A stretch of DNA of 64,000 nt from Hahellaceae bacterium (GTDB taxonomy: Bacteria > Pseudomonadota > Gammaproteobacteria > Pseudomonadales > Oleiphilaceae). Positions within the stretch are counted from its first letter, which is position 1, and each line of letters starts with the position of its first letter. The stretch covers positions 310,001 through 374,000 of the forward strand of contig JACKOB010000002.1 in NCBI GenBank assembly GCA_024234575.1. Direction: 5' to 3'. A program made the position numbers and the translations under genes. Shown here piece after piece: positions 1 through 9,589 of this stretch. The notes below the pieces were generated by a model. The model saw only the letters and a program-made list of their open reading frames with translations, was not told the origin of the DNA and did no database searches.

Positions 1-92
1 CCTCAGTTCGTAAGAGAAAGGCTGCTGCTGCCGTAAAGCGTCATGCTAAAAAACTGCAAAGAGAACAACGCAAGTTCGAAAGACTGTATTGA
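1..92 (+). CDS. rpsU: Ribosomal protein S21, 3' end (partial)
   Basis: The window opens inside the end of the small-subunit protein S21. Read from base 3, the codons give a lysine/arginine-rich tail (SVRKRKAAAAVKRHAKKLQR..., ending RLY) and a TGA at 90-92, as expected for S21, which helps initiation on the 30S subunit. Only about 29 C-terminal residues are present. The following yqeY, dnaG and rpoD genes form the classical macromolecular-synthesis cluster, which supports the call. The start lies outside the window. Confidence 0.9.
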   Translation, partial: SVRKRKAAAAVKRHAKKLQREQRKFERLY

Positions 93-215
93 TTTCTTGC
101 AGTAGTTAAATGGTATTTGCCTAGCCGCAACGCTTAATCAGAGATGCTCTATTCACTCTGAGTGATTCAAACGCACCAATGCGGCGGCAACATACCAAAT
201 GCAGAATAACAATTT

Positions 216-239
216 AGCTGGCAATCGTTCAGCTTTTTT
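216..239 (+). terminator. Rho-independent terminator after rpsU
   Basis: A short stem AGCTG/CAGCT (216-220 with 230-234) is followed directly by a run of six T. It lies between the rpsU stop and yqeY on the plus strand, where partial termination would reduce rpsU-driven transcription of the downstream genes. The stem is only 5 bp, so it is probably leaky. Confidence 0.6.
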
Positions 240-355
240 GTTTGTGCATAAGATACCATCGCGCACCATACATATGTCGCAATAGCAGACTATGCAGTGC
301 CTTTCGTGTCAATCAATTGCTGATTGCCCAGTTTTTCTTAATGAAGGTGTTTATC

Positions 356-808
356 ATGGCCAAAAACCTGATCAAAGAACGCATCACCGCTGCAATGAAA
401 GACTGCATGAAAGCAAAAGAAAAAGAAAAACTCGGGTGCATTCGCTTAATATTGGCCGATTTTAAAAGAATTGAAGTTGATGAGCGCATCGAAGTTGACG
501 ATGAGCGAGCACTTGTCATTCTCGACAAAATGCTTAAGCAACGCCGAGACTCCATCAAACAGTTTGAGGCTGCTAACAGGCAAGACCTGGCAGACAAAGA
601 AGCGTTTGAACTGACGGTCATTAGCGAATTCTTACCTTCAGCCCTCACTGAAGAAGAAATTTTCACACTCATCAAAGCAGCTATTGCCCAAACTCAGGCC
701 AGCTCCATGCAGGATATGGGCAAAGTCATGGCCATCGTTAAGCCTCAAATCCAAGGTCGCGCCGATGCAGGCCTGGTCAGCCAAAGAGTCAAACAGGCCC
801 TAAGCTGA
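356..808 (+). CDS. yqeY: GatB/YqeY domain protein
   Basis: This 150-residue protein is a stand-alone YqeY domain, related to the C-terminal tRNA-binding tail of GatB. Its exact cellular role is not firmly established; a link to tRNA amidotransfer is assumed from the fold. The N-terminus MAKNLIKERITAAM, the IRLILADFKRIEVDER segment and the C-terminal GRADAGLVSQRV motif are family hallmarks, and the length matches (about 148). I chose the ATG at 356 because GAAGGTG lies just upstream (343-349) and the homology begins there; the frame stays open to an ATG at 242, but that extension does not look like the family. It sits between rpsU and dnaG, its usual place in gammaproteobacteria. Confidence 0.93.
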   Translation: MAKNLIKERITAAMKDCMKAKEKEKLGCIRLILADFKRIEVDERIEVDDERALVILDKMLKQRRDSIKQFEAANRQDLADKEAFELTVISEFLPSALTEEEIFTLIKAAIAQTQASSMQDMGKVMAIVKPQIQGRADAGLVSQRVKQALS

Positions 809-900
809 CTCGAGCCTTACACAAGACCTAGTCAGAGCGTACCAACTTTGACCCTATCCTTTTTGCAGCAGCCACCTCAGAGCGAAGGCAGACTCAGAGA

Positions 901-2718
901 ATGTCAGGATCTATACCGCAAAGCTTTATCAATAACCTGACTGACAGAATCGACCTGTACACTCTCATTAACTCGCGCGTCACCTTAAAAAAGTCAGGCA
1001 CCGGATACAAGGCGTGCTGCCCATTTCACGAAGAAAAAACACCTTCGTTCAATGTACAACCAGACAAAGGTTACTATCATTGTTTTGGCTGCGGGGCTCA
1101 TGGCGACGCCATTAGCTTTCTGCGAGAATACGACAACCTCAGCTTTGTTGATGCCATAGAATCACTTGCACGACTTGCTGGCCTTGAAGTCCCCCGGGAC
1201 GAAGTAGCGCAGGCGCACCATGACAAATCCCGACAACTGATAAAAGCCTGCGAATTTGCTAATAATTTCTACACATCCCAACTAAGAAGCCACACTGCGA
1301 GCAAAAGTGCCTGGAACTACCTTTTGGGCAGAGGGCTTTCACAAGAAATTATTGAAACATTTGACCTTGGATTCGCCCCGCCAGAGAAAAACAGTCTTTT
1401 CATGCACAGTGACAATGCCATGAAAAAGAGTCTGGCAGAGCTAAAGCTCGTTTCCGATAACTACGCCTCACCTTTCGATCTTTTTAGAAACAGAGTCATG
1501 TTTCCGATCAGAAACACACGAGGACAAGTGATCGCTTTTGGCGGGCGCACGCTGGGCGACGATAAAGCGAAGTACATTAACTCTCCAGAGTCTGACATCT
1601 TTCACAAAAGCAACGAGGTTTACGGCCTGTATGAGGCCAAAAAGGCCAACCGAAACCTCGACAGTCTGCTGGTTGCTGAAGGCTACCTTGACGTTATTTC
1701 ACTCGCTCAATACGGCATCACCAACGCCGTAGCCACATTAGGAACAGCCACAAACAGCGACAACCTGAGCGCCTTGTTACGACACAGCCAGAAAATCATT
1801 TTTTGTTTTGACGGTGATCAGGCTGGCCGAAACGCTGCTCGCAAGGCAATGGAAAACTCTCTGCCCTTACTTGAAGACGGCATCGATTTACGTTTTTTAC
1901 TGCTGCCACACGGAGAAGACCCGGACACATTAATTCGTAAAGAAGGTGCTGACAAATTCCGCAGCCGCATTCAGGCCGCACGTCCTTTATCCAGCTTTCT
2001 AATCGACTGCTGCAGTGAAGACCTGGACCTTCAGCAGCCTGAGCACAAAGGCATGCTCAAAAAACGAGCTGATGAACAAATAGAAAAAATTGCGTCACCA
2101 ACCATCAAACGGAATATGAAGTCTGAGATTTATAAGCTCACCTCACCATTTCAAAACAAAGATGGGGATAGCTGGAAGACCAAGAAGTTTCAGCCCGGAA
2201 CCCCAAAAAAGGGTGGTTATAACAACCAATTCACAAAAAGTGAGTCGGGCTACTATAACAAAGTTGAAGACACGTCTTTTAGAGTAGAAACAGGCGCCCG
2301 AATTTGTCTTGGCCTATACTACAGACCCTCTCTGAAAACAGAGGCCAAAGAAAAGCTATCGGGTTGCGAACGAGAGCCTGCGCTGCATCTCACTTTTGAA
2401 TTTATCGACTTTCTGCAGCAAAAAAACATCAACACAACGCAAGACCTGCTGTTTTGCCTGGCAACCAATGCCGAGTTTAGAGAGAAATTCAGACAGCTGT
2501 TTAAGAGCATTGAGCACTTTCCGGATGATGAAGCTGCCATTGCGGACGCCTTTGGAGAGATAAACCAGTTGCAGATTAGAAGTATTGAACAAAGAATCAG
2601 TGAAATTTTAATACGCAAATCCGACCATCCTTCAATGGATGACCAGGCCAAACAGGAGCTAAAAGATTTATATGTTAAGAAACAGTCACTTAGAAACTTA
2701 GTTTCCGCCCCCTCTTGA
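901..2718 (+). CDS. dnaG: DNA primase
   Basis: DnaG synthesises RNA primers on the lagging strand at the replication fork. At 605 residues it is slightly longer than E. coli DnaG (581). In order it has the N-terminal CHC2 zinc-binding domain ([12 protein letters not shown], then [11 protein letters not shown]), the catalytic core with the Toprim motifs VAEGYLDVI and [13 protein letters not shown], a polar linker around residues 420-450, and a C-terminal DnaB-binding helical domain. The conserved Glu of VAEGY and the DGD acidic pair are intact. A sigma70-like promoter for rpoD begins at its very 3' end. All key motifs are present, so I regard it as functional. Confidence 0.98.
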   Translation: MSGSIPQSFINNLTDRIDLYTLINSRVTLKKSGTGYKACCPFHEEKTPSFNVQPDKGYYHCFGCGAHGDAISFLREYDNLSFVDAIESLARLAGLEVPRDEVAQAHHDKSRQLIKACEFANNFYTSQLRSHTASKSAWNYLLGRGLSQEIIETFDLGFAPPEKNSLFMHSDNAMKKSLAELKLVSDNYASPFDLFRNRVMFPIRNTRGQVIAFGGRTLGDDKAKYINSPESDIFHKSNEVYGLYEAKKANRNLDSLLVAEGYLDVISLAQYGITNAVATLGTATNSDNLSALLRHSQKIIFCFDGDQAGRNAARKAMENSLPLLEDGIDLRFLLLPHGEDPDTLIRKEGADKFRSRIQAARPLSSFLIDCCSEDLDLQQPEHKGMLKKRADEQIEKIASPTIKRNMKSEIYKLTSPFQNKDGDSWKTKKFQPGTPKKGGYNNQFTKSESGYYNKVEDTSFRVETGARICLGLYYRPSLKTEAKEKLSGCEREPALHLTFEFIDFLQQKNINTTQDLLFCLATNAEFREKFRQLFKSIEHFPDDEAAIADAFGEINQLQIRSIEQRISEILIRKSDHPSMDDQAKQELKDLYVKKQSLRNLVSAPS

Positions 2719-2744
2719 TATTCAAGAAAAGGCCCACAGATACT
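2716..2744 (+). promoter_or_regulatory. Candidate sigma70 promoter for rpoD
   Basis: TTGATA (2716-2721) and GATACT (2739-2744) are separated by exactly 17 bp, a good -35/-10 pair straddling the dnaG stop. A TATAAT hexamer at 2774-2779 could be a second -10, but it lacks a clear -35. An own promoter for rpoD at the end of dnaG is known in this operon in other bacteria. The call rests on pattern matching only. Confidence 0.45.
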
Positions 2745-2818
2745 GGCAGGTGGCGCAGTTATGCCTATACCGCTATAATGTCAGTTTATTTTATCACCAC
2801 CAGTTGCATAGGGTGAAT

Positions 2819-4672
2819 ATGTCCGGCAAGACCCAACAATCCCGTTTAAAAGAACTCATAAGCCGTGGTAAAGAACAAGGTTACTTAACCTACGCTGAAG
2901 TTAACGACCATCTACCAGAAGATATTGCTGATCCAGATCAGGTCGAAGACATTATACGCATGATCAATGATATGGGGATTCAGGTGTGCGAAGAAGCACC
3001 TGACGCCGACTCGTTGCTGATGTCAGACAATGCGTCTGCCGACGATGCCGCTGCGGCCGAGGCTGCGGCCGTTCTTGCCGCAGTTGAAAGCGATGTTGGC
3101 AGAACCACTGACCCCGTGCGCATGTACATGCGCGAAATGGGAACAGTTGAACTGCTTACACGGGAAGGCGAAATTCAAATCGCCAAGCGTATTGAAGAAG
3201 GCATTCGCGATGTCATGGCTGCACTCGCCCACTTTCCAGGGGCCGTTGCCAGCGTCATTCAGACTTACGACAACATCACTGCAGATGAAGAAGGCCGCCT
3301 TAGCGATCTGTTCTCTGGATATGTCGATCCTGATGACAGCACGATGGAAACAAGCAGCATTGATACCGACTCATCCGATGATGACAGCAACGATGACAAC
3401 ACCGAGTCATCTGGCGATGATGACGATGACACTTCTGACTCTGACGACGAAGCGGATAGCGGCCCAGATCCTGAGCTTGCCAAAATTCGATTTGATGAGC
3501 TGAAAGCAGCTTATGCACTGGTGGAACAAGCCATCGAAAAACACGGTCGCATCGCTAAAGAAACAGCTGATGCACAGGCAGCGTTAGGCATCGTTTTTGC
3601 GCCATTCAAGCTGACACCAAAATATTTCGACAGCATGGTCAACAACATCCGTGACACGAATGACACGATACGTTCGCATGAGCGCACGATCATGAGCATT
3701 TGTACACGTGACTGTAAAATGCCACGCAAAGCTTTTATTAAGTCGTTTCCGGGCAACGAGACAAATCGCGCATGGTCACAAACACTCATCGAAAGTGGAA
3801 AAGACTATTCTGCCGCAATTTCTGAAAGAGCAGATGAAATATCGCGCCTGCAACGCAAGATTGGCCTTATTTCTAGCGAATACGATATTTCAATCCCTGA
3901 AATCAAAGAAATCAATCGACGCATTTCAATTGGCGAAGCCAAAGCTCGCCGCGCCAAGAAAGAAATGGTCGAGGCAAACCTGCGTCTGGTTATTTCTATC
4001 GCTAAAAAGTATACAAACCGCGGCTTGCAGTTTCTCGACCTCATTCAAGAAGGCAACATCGGCTTGATGAAAGCGGTTGATAAGTTTGAATACCGTCGCG
4101 GCTATAAGTTCTCTACTTATGCTACCTGGTGGATTCGTCAGGCGATTACCCGATCTATTGCAGATCAGGCTAGAACCATCCGTATCCCGGTTCACATGAT
4201 CGAAACGATCAACAAACTGAACCGTATTTCTCGTCAAATGCTCCAGGAAATGGGCCGAGAGCCCACACCAGAAGAACTTGGCGAACGCATGGAAATGCCG
4301 GAAGACAAAGTTCGCAAGGTACTTAAGATAGCGAAAGAGCCTATCTCAATGGAAACCCCAATAGGTGATGATGAAGATTCGCATCTGGGAGATTTCATCG
4401 AAGATGCGATGGCTCACTCTCCTATCGACTCAGCCACAGGCGAAGGTCTGCGCGAAGCAACACGAAATGTTCTTGCAGGTTTAACAGCTCGCGAAGCCAA
4501 AGTATTGCGTATGCGCTTTGGTATCGAAATGAATACTGACCACACTCTCGAAGAAGTAGGGAAGCAGTTTGACGTTACGCGAGAGCGAATCCGTCAAATA
4601 GAAGCAAAAGCCCTGAGAAAACTCCGACACCCAAGTCGCTCTGATCACTTGCGTGGTTTTATCGACGAGTAA
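2819..4672 (+). CDS. rpoD: RNA polymerase primary sigma factor RpoD (sigma70)
   Basis: This is the housekeeping sigma factor (617 residues from the ATG at 2819; E. coli 613). It shows region 1.1 ([17 protein letters not shown]), region 1.2 ([21 protein letters not shown]), an acidic non-conserved insert rich in Asp/Ser near residues 170-210, region 2 ([37 protein letters not shown]), region 3, and region 4 with the helix-turn-helix ([20 protein letters not shown]). I prefer 2819 over an in-frame ATG at 2750 because region 1.1 begins there, and the 23-residue extension overlaps promoter-like sequence. It is the last protein gene of the macromolecular-synthesis cluster. Confidence 0.98.
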   Translation: MSGKTQQSRLKELISRGKEQGYLTYAEVNDHLPEDIADPDQVEDIIRMINDMGIQVCEEAPDADSLLMSDNASADDAAAAEAAAVLAAVESDVGRTTDPVRMYMREMGTVELLTREGEIQIAKRIEEGIRDVMAALAHFPGAVASVIQTYDNITADEEGRLSDLFSGYVDPDDSTMETSSIDTDSSDDDSNDDNTESSGDDDDDTSDSDDEADSGPDPELAKIRFDELKAAYALVEQAIEKHGRIAKETADAQAALGIVFAPFKLTPKYFDSMVNNIRDTNDTIRSHERTIMSICTRDCKMPRKAFIKSFPGNETNRAWSQTLIESGKDYSAAISERADEISRLQRKIGLISSEYDISIPEIKEINRRISIGEAKARRAKKEMVEANLRLVISIAKKYTNRGLQFLDLIQEGNIGLMKAVDKFEYRRGYKFSTYATWWIRQAITRSIADQARTIRIPVHMIETINKLNRISRQMLQEMGREPTPEELGERMEMPEDKVRKVLKIAKEPISMETPIGDDEDSHLGDFIEDAMAHSPIDSATGEGLREATRNVLAGLTAREAKVLRMRFGIEMNTDHTLEEVGKQFDVTRERIRQIEAKALRKLRHPSRSDHLRGFIDE

Positions 4673-4685
4673 CGAGAAAAAAGCT

Positions 4686-4720
4686 GGCGCCCATTAAACT
4701 CAATGATTATAATGGGCGCC
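4686..4720 (+). terminator. Inverted repeat downstream of rpoD
   Basis: A perfect 11-bp inverted repeat (GGCGCCCATTA at 4686-4696, TAATGGGCGCC at 4710-4720) with a 13-nt loop starts 14 nt after the rpoD stop. No T tract follows, so it may be a weak or Rho-assisted terminator, or an mRNA 3' stabilising hairpin. Confidence 0.55.
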
Positions 4721-4752
4721 CTTCGTAACTGCAGCACCATAGCAGACAATAA

Positions 4753-4829
4753 GGGCCCATAGCTCAGTTGGTTAGAGCATCCGACTCATAATCGGCAGGT
4801 CCCAGGTTCAAGTCCTGGTGGGCCCACCA
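4753..4829 (+). tRNA. tRNA with CAT anticodon, probably tRNA-Ile2 (lysidine type)
   Basis: The 77-nt gene folds as a full cloverleaf: acceptor GGGCCCA paired with TGGGCCC, D-arm AGCTCAGTTGGTTAGAGC, anticodon stem-loop CCGACTCATAATCGG, T-arm with GGTTCAAGTCC, discriminator A and encoded CCA. The CAT anticodon is shared by initiator Met, elongator Met and Ile2. The anticodon arm GACTCATAATC and the position right after rpoD fit tRNA-Ile2, whose C34 is changed to lysidine by TilS to read AUA. Elongator tRNA-Met is the alternative. The 3' end marks the left border of an accessory island. Confidence 0.88.
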
Positions 4830-5054
4830 ATCAAACATCGCAATACCTCTACTGGTATTGAAACCATAATGTGGCCGCTTTGGCCAGGTTATGCTTCCAT
4901 AGGTAAGCAGAATTGGCCGCACGCCAAATAGCAAAATCCTCTCGAAATAACCTCCTCTCAGCACCTATTCACAGCAACCCAAACCTGTACCTGCAATAGC
5001 ACCTGTACGCATTGTTACACCGCTCTTGCCCCCACTATTCCGCCGTGAGATATA

Positions 5055-5116
5055 AATTACGCGCGATTACGCATGGTTTGCGTAATTACGCATATGGCGC
5101 GTAACTCCGCGTAATT
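5055..5116. promoter_or_regulatory. Cluster of AATTACGC/GCGTAATT half-sites (candidate operators)
   Basis: The 424-bp stretch between the tRNA and the first island gene holds no convincing gene. At 5055-5116 it has a dense cluster of one motif in both orientations: AATTACGCG at 5055, ATTACGCAT at 5066, the perfect palindrome GCGTAATTACGC at 5080-5091, GCGTAA at 5099, and CGCGTAATT at 5108-5116. The outermost copies are exact inverted repeats. The cluster lies upstream of an HTH regulator that heads the defence operon, so autoregulatory operator sites are the simplest explanation. Binding sites at a transposon end are an alternative. Confidence 0.5.
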
Positions 5117-5253
5117 TAGAAAAACTTTGTCCAATTTTTAAAAATCAGCCCTGCATAATTCAATTTCAACTCACAAAATGCTAGGCAAATATCAAAGTCA
5201 TGGTATGCTCCTTTGTTATTCTGATAACTTGATTACCAGCCAGAGGCACAGCC

Positions 5254-5478
5254 ATGATCCGCTGCCATCTCGCCCGCATGATGGGCGAGCACAAGATGCG
5301 TATTGCCGACGTTGCCAGAGAAACGGGGTTAAGCCGGGCCACGGTGACCCTGCTCTATAAAGAAACGGCACAGAAAGTGGATTTGGAAGCCATTGAACAA
5401 ATCTGCGTACTATTCGATTGCACTGTGGGCGACCTGCTGGAGTTGGTGCCAAACCCAAGTGACCAAGGAGTGGCCTGA
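5254..5478 (+). CDS. Small Xre-family HTH regulator heading the R-M operon
   Basis: A 74-residue Cro/CI-type DNA-binding protein. The helix-turn-helix is visible as MRIADVARETGLSRATVTLL, followed by a family-typical helix LEAIEQICVLFDCTVGDLLEL. It has no extra domain. The gene overlaps the next (hsdR) by one base (TGATG), so the two are co-translated. By position it is likely the operon's own regulator, acting on the AATTACGC sites about 140 bp upstream and delaying restriction after transfer as C-proteins do. That role is inference from context; the HTH assignment is secure. Confidence 0.85.
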   Translation: MIRCHLARMMGEHKMRIADVARETGLSRATVTLLYKETAQKVDLEAIEQICVLFDCTVGDLLELVPNPSDQGVA

Positions 5479-7793
5479 TGGCATCTGAAGCAGATACCCG
5501 AGCAAATTATATCGATCCTGCATTACGTGCAGCGGACTGGCAGCCGAGTAATATCATTCGGGAGCATTACTTCACCGACGGCAGAAAAATGGCCGGAGGA
5601 GTGCGTGGACGACGTTGCTTCGTGGATTACTTGCTTCACAAAGACAACCGTTATCTGGCTGTAGTAGAAGCCAAGAAAGAATCCGAGCATCCAACCAAAG
5701 GCCTGCAACAGGCCATTGACTATGCGAACAAACTCCGCGTTCGTTTCGTCTACTCCAGTAACGGCAAACAAACCTACGAATTCGATCTGGAAACAGGCAA
5801 AGGCGACTACATTGAATTTTATCCAACGCCTGCTGAGCTAGAAAAGCGTTATGCCGGAGAAGCAACAGATTTAAGTCAGGAGTTAAGAAACATCCCTTTC
5901 CATTTGGAAGGGGCCATGCAGCCACGTTATTATCAAGAGCTGGCAGTTCATGCGGCAACAGATGCCATCGGCCAAGGCAAATCCCGCATTTTGCTCACAC
6001 TGGCCACCGGTACCGGCAAAACCTTCATCGCCTTTCAAATTGTTCATAAGGTATTTCAGGCACGCTGGAACCGAGATAATCCCGGTTCACGCAGGCCACG
6101 CGTTCTGTTTCTGGCTGACCGCAATATCCTGGCCGACCAAGCTATTAACACCTTCAACCCCTATGAAAAAGACCTGATCAAAATCAACGGGGAAGAAGTG
6201 CGTAAGCGCAACGGCGTGGTGCCAACCAATGCCCACATATTTTTCGCGATCTATCAGGCGATTGCGGAGCGAGAAAACATTGATGGTTACTACAAAGCCT
6301 ATCCCAAGGATTTCTTTGATCTGGTGTTGATTGATGAGTGTCACCGTGGCGCTGCCAATGAAACAGGCTCCTGGCGAGCCATTCTGGATCACTTCAGTAG
6401 CGCGGTGCATCTAGGTCTAACCGCCACCCCAAAACGCACGGACAACGTAGATACCTATGAATATTTTGGTCAGCCTGCTTATGTCTATTCACTGAAAGAC
6501 GGTATCAATGATGGCTTCTTGACGCCCTACCGAGTTAAGCGCGTTAGAACCAATCTGGATGAATTGGTGCTCACCAAAGATGACGTGATCGTCGAAGGTG
6601 AATCTGGCCAGGATTTGTATCAAGTCGAAGACTATGACCGCAAAATTATTGTTGATGAACGCACAGAACTGGTCGCCAAAGCCATCTTACAAAACATCAA
6701 CCCGCTGGAAAAAACTATTGTCTTTTGTGAGAACCAAAACCACGCGCTGACCATGCGCGACATGATTAATAAATACAAAGTCGTAAAAGACCCGCATTAC
6801 TGTGTACGGGTCACCAGCGACGAAGGCAAGGTCGGCCGCGAACTGCTAGAAAAATTCCAGGACAACGATAAAGACATCCCAACCATTATTACCTCATCAC
6901 AAATGCTCACTACCGGTGTCGATGCCCGCAATGTCCGCAATGTGGTGCTGGATCGAACCATCGGCTCGATGGTGGAGTTCAAACAGATTGTGGGGCGCGG
7001 TACCCGAGTTTTTGATGGTAAGGACTACTTCACCATCGTGGATTTTCGGGGTGCGACCAACAACTTTTATGATGAAGAATGGGATGGCGAGCCCGAAGCG
7101 CCAGAGCCAGGCGGAACCCGAGAACCGACACCGCCACCCTACACGCCAGAGCCGCCTGAAGGCGGCGATGGACCAGAACCCGAGCCAGGTGAGCCGCGCC
7201 CGAGGTTAAAGGTAAAACTTGGCAAGCACCGCGAGCTCAAGGTCATCGATATTGAAACCCGTTATATCGACGAAAATGGCAAGCCTCTGACTATTCAGGA
7301 GTTTGTTGAACGATTAATTCAACAGCTTCCAGGTTTGTTCACAAGCGTTGATGAGCTTCGTGAAATCTGGTCAGACCCAGACCTGCGCGAACAACTCTTG
7401 GCTAAATTGGTACAAGCGGGCTTTGATAAAGAGCAGCTCTCAACCTTGCGCAGGATGTTCGAAGCCGACGACTGCGACATGTTCGATTTGCTGGCGTTTT
7501 TAGCCTTTGAACAACCCATGGCTACTCGTAAATCACGAGCGGAAGCAGTGCGAGCGAATAACGCCTTCTTTGACCAGTACCAACAGGAAAAGGCCAAGCA
7601 ATTCCTGCATTTTGTTCTGAACCGCTACGAGCAAACGGGCGTTACAGAACTGGCGCGTGAGCGCCTGCCAGCGTTGATTGAGCTATCCGGCCTCGGCACC
7701 ACTAAAGATGCCTCCATGGCCTTTGGTGGCAAACCTGCTCAATTACTCGCTGCCTTCAAACAAATACAACACCAGCTGTACCACGTGAGCTAA
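5478..7793 (+). CDS. hsdR: Type I restriction enzyme R subunit (EcoEI-like HsdR)
   Basis: This 771-residue restriction/translocase subunit cuts DNA after ATP-driven translocation, in complex with HsdM and HsdS. The N-terminal HSDR_N nuclease domain has a PD-(D/E)xK signature: D50 (FVDYLL) and E64-x-K66 (VVEAKK). The SF2 motor follows, with Walker A ATGTGKT at 176-182, DECHRG as motif II, LTATPKR as motif III and IVGRGTR as motif VI. A proline/glutamate-rich linker near residue 540-570 joins a C-terminal helical domain of the EcoEI type. All catalytic motifs are intact. An unrelated ATPase gene, rather than hsdM, follows after 3 nt. Confidence 0.93.
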   Translation: MASEADTRANYIDPALRAADWQPSNIIREHYFTDGRKMAGGVRGRRCFVDYLLHKDNRYLAVVEAKKESEHPTKGLQQAIDYANKLRVRFVYSSNGKQTYEFDLETGKGDYIEFYPTPAELEKRYAGEATDLSQELRNIPFHLEGAMQPRYYQELAVHAATDAIGQGKSRILLTLATGTGKTFIAFQIVHKVFQARWNRDNPGSRRPRVLFLADRNILADQAINTFNPYEKDLIKINGEEVRKRNGVVPTNAHIFFAIYQAIAERENIDGYYKAYPKDFFDLVLIDECHRGAANETGSWRAILDHFSSAVHLGLTATPKRTDNVDTYEYFGQPAYVYSLKDGINDGFLTPYRVKRVRTNLDELVLTKDDVIVEGESGQDLYQVEDYDRKIIVDERTELVAKAILQNINPLEKTIVFCENQNHALTMRDMINKYKVVKDPHYCVRVTSDEGKVGRELLEKFQDNDKDIPTIITSSQMLTTGVDARNVRNVVLDRTIGSMVEFKQIVGRGTRVFDGKDYFTIVDFRGATNNFYDEEWDGEPEAPEPGGTREPTPPPYTPEPPEGGDGPEPEPGEPRPRLKVKLGKHRELKVIDIETRYIDENGKPLTIQEFVERLIQQLPGLFTSVDELREIWSDPDLREQLLAKLVQAGFDKEQLSTLRRMFEADDCDMFDLLAFLAFEQPMATRKSRAEAVRANNAFFDQYQQEKAKQFLHFVLNRYEQTGVTELARERLPALIELSGLGTTKDASMAFGGKPAQLLAAFKQIQHQLYHVS

Positions 7794-7796
7794 CCA

Positions 7797-9587
7797 ATGG
7801 AACTGAACCTAGCCCCTAACCCTTTGCATAGACAAGTACAGACCTTGCGAATTGATAAGGTCGCTACGCTGATCGGCGAGAATGGCTCAGGCAAATCCAG
7901 TATTTTGCAGTCGGTGTTTGAACAACGATTAGCCGGGCGGGATCATGAAAATCTTAAGGTCGTGTGCTTCTCATCTGGCCAGAACGAGAACTACTCAGAA
8001 AAATTCAGTGCTTATTTGAAAAGAGAAAGGCAAGCCGGGCGGGGCCTCAATCTCGACTGTTTCTATTTCGATAAATCCTGGTCAAAGCTGCTGATCTTTT
8101 TAGCCACAGCCATTAAACGCAACGGCAAAGTTCGGTCTTTTCTGGTGGAGCAGGAATACGTCAATGAATCGCAGCCAGACAAGGACGATTTGAGTACAAC
8201 CTTCAAATGCGCCTTTAAAGTCGATAAAAACTATATTGCTCGTGTGCAAGATGCACTCAAGCGAGAAGAACGCGGCGAGGCCGATACTCTGCGTGCGACG
8301 CCATATTTTCGCTCACTGGAAAGCTTTATTACCAACCTGATATCCCGTGAGTATGAGTTTGAAGTGCCCCTGCGAAAGCGAACCGTCGATCTCACTGCCA
8401 ATGGTTTAATTCGGGTTTCTTTCGACTACCCTAGGCAACTCCAGGCGGGTGATGATGAAGTGGAAGCCGGTGAGCCCAACGTCCAAGCCATGGCTACCAA
8501 CTGGGACCCGGAAGTGGCCTTTTTTACTCAGGCCGCCGATAACAACTATTTTATCGACAAGCCACGTTGTCAGCTCGAATTCAACAACAATATCGAGCTG
8601 GACCAGCTTAGCGATGGGGAATACCAGCTCCTATTCCTGTATGCGCTAATCGATCTGTTCGACTCTGAAGAAACTCTATTTTTATTCGATGAAGCGGACT
8701 CGCACCTCCACTATAAAAATGTCGAAAAGCTTTGGGCGCTCCTCCACAGCATCCAAGGCCACGCCATCACCACTACACACTTACTCGATTCCATTTCAGC
8801 CAAAGAGAATCGTATTGAGCACCTTAAAGTGGTTGAAAAAGGCAGGATCAGTGAGGACAACAAAATCAAGCAATTGATCAATCGCCTGAGTGTACTGTCC
8901 CGCGCGAAATCGGTGGAATTTGAGGTCTGTGGCAAGCTTCCAAACATAGCCTTGCTCGATGACTATAACGACTGGGTTATCTTCACAAAACTTGCTGCCA
9001 GAAAAGGTTTAGATGTAACCCGATTAGAGCAAGTTCACGCCATTGGAAAACCATCTAGTCGGAACGATGATAACGAACAAATCGGTAAAGCGAAAATTGA
9101 TTGGACTAACTCACTAAGTAAAGCCGAAACAAATTTTGAAACGATGAATGTTTTTCTTGTTTGCGATCGTGATAATTCAAATCCACGGTGGCATGAAAAC
9201 GGTGTGTTGTTATTAGGGGCACCTAGAGATGAAGTTAATAGAATTCGCTGGCCTGGAAACAGGCGCGTTCAAACTTACTTGCTTTCATGGCGCAGGCGAG
9301 AAATTGAAAACTATTTACTTTCTTATAGCGCTCTGACGCACTTTGGCATTTTAGACTCAATAAACAGTGATCAGCTGGCTCAAGGCTTCCATTTGAGAGA
9401 TGGTGAGGCTGGGGATAATGACGGAATAAGGATGCTCGATGTTAAGCATGTCGTGAATCCATTGATAGAAACTCAAAGTGTTGGCAAAGATTTAGCCAAA
9501 ATTGAGTCTTATATTGATCAAATGAAGCCCGCAGAAATCAGCGAAGACATCACCAATATGTACAATTTTATTATCGGAAAACTCTGA
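7797..9587 (+). CDS. AAA/ABC-type ATPase with C-terminal Toprim/DUF4435-like region
   Basis: This 596-residue protein sits between hsdR and hsdM with 2-3 nt spacing on each side. The N-terminal half is an ABC-like ATPase: Walker A GENGSGKSS (27-35), a signature-like LSDGEYQLLFLY and Walker B LFLFDEADSHLH (about 296-306). The C-terminal third has a Toprim-like acidic pair CDRDN (D457, D459) and a REIENYL motif (about 501-507), reminiscent of DUF4435 and OLD nucleases. In PARIS such an ATPase (AriA) and Toprim/DUF4435 nuclease (AriB) are separate proteins; here they appear joined. The usual first Toprim glutamate is not obvious (LLDDYND in its place). The ATPase is firm; the nuclease part is inference. 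Confidence 0.75.
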   Translation: MELNLAPNPLHRQVQTLRIDKVATLIGENGSGKSSILQSVFEQRLAGRDHENLKVVCFSSGQNENYSEKFSAYLKRERQAGRGLNLDCFYFDKSWSKLLIFLATAIKRNGKVRSFLVEQEYVNESQPDKDDLSTTFKCAFKVDKNYIARVQDALKREERGEADTLRATPYFRSLESFITNLISREYEFEVPLRKRTVDLTANGLIRVSFDYPRQLQAGDDEVEAGEPNVQAMATNWDPEVAFFTQAADNNYFIDKPRCQLEFNNNIELDQLSDGEYQLLFLYALIDLFDSEETLFLFDEADSHLHYKNVEKLWALLHSIQGHAITTTHLLDSISAKENRIEHLKVVEKGRISEDNKIKQLINRLSVLSRAKSVEFEVCGKLPNIALLDDYNDWVIFTKLAARKGLDVTRLEQVHAIGKPSSRNDDNEQIGKAKIDWTNSLSKAETNFETMNVFLVCDRDNSNPRWHENGVLLLGAPRDEVNRIRWPGNRRVQTYLLSWRRREIENYLLSYSALTHFGILDSINSDQLAQGFHLRDGEAGDNDGIRMLDVKHVVNPLIETQSVGKDLAKIESYIDQMKPAEISEDITNMYNFIIGKL

Positions 9588-9589
9588 GC

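Noticed and set aside
1538..1981. Alternative reading frames within dnaG, and similar frames within other long genes
   Set aside because: They are shadow frames of strongly supported genes without own start signals.
3350..3460. Asp/Ser-rich segment in rpoD as a tandem repeat expansion
   Set aside because: The acidic non-conserved region of primary sigma factors is naturally variable; no exact repeat unit is present.
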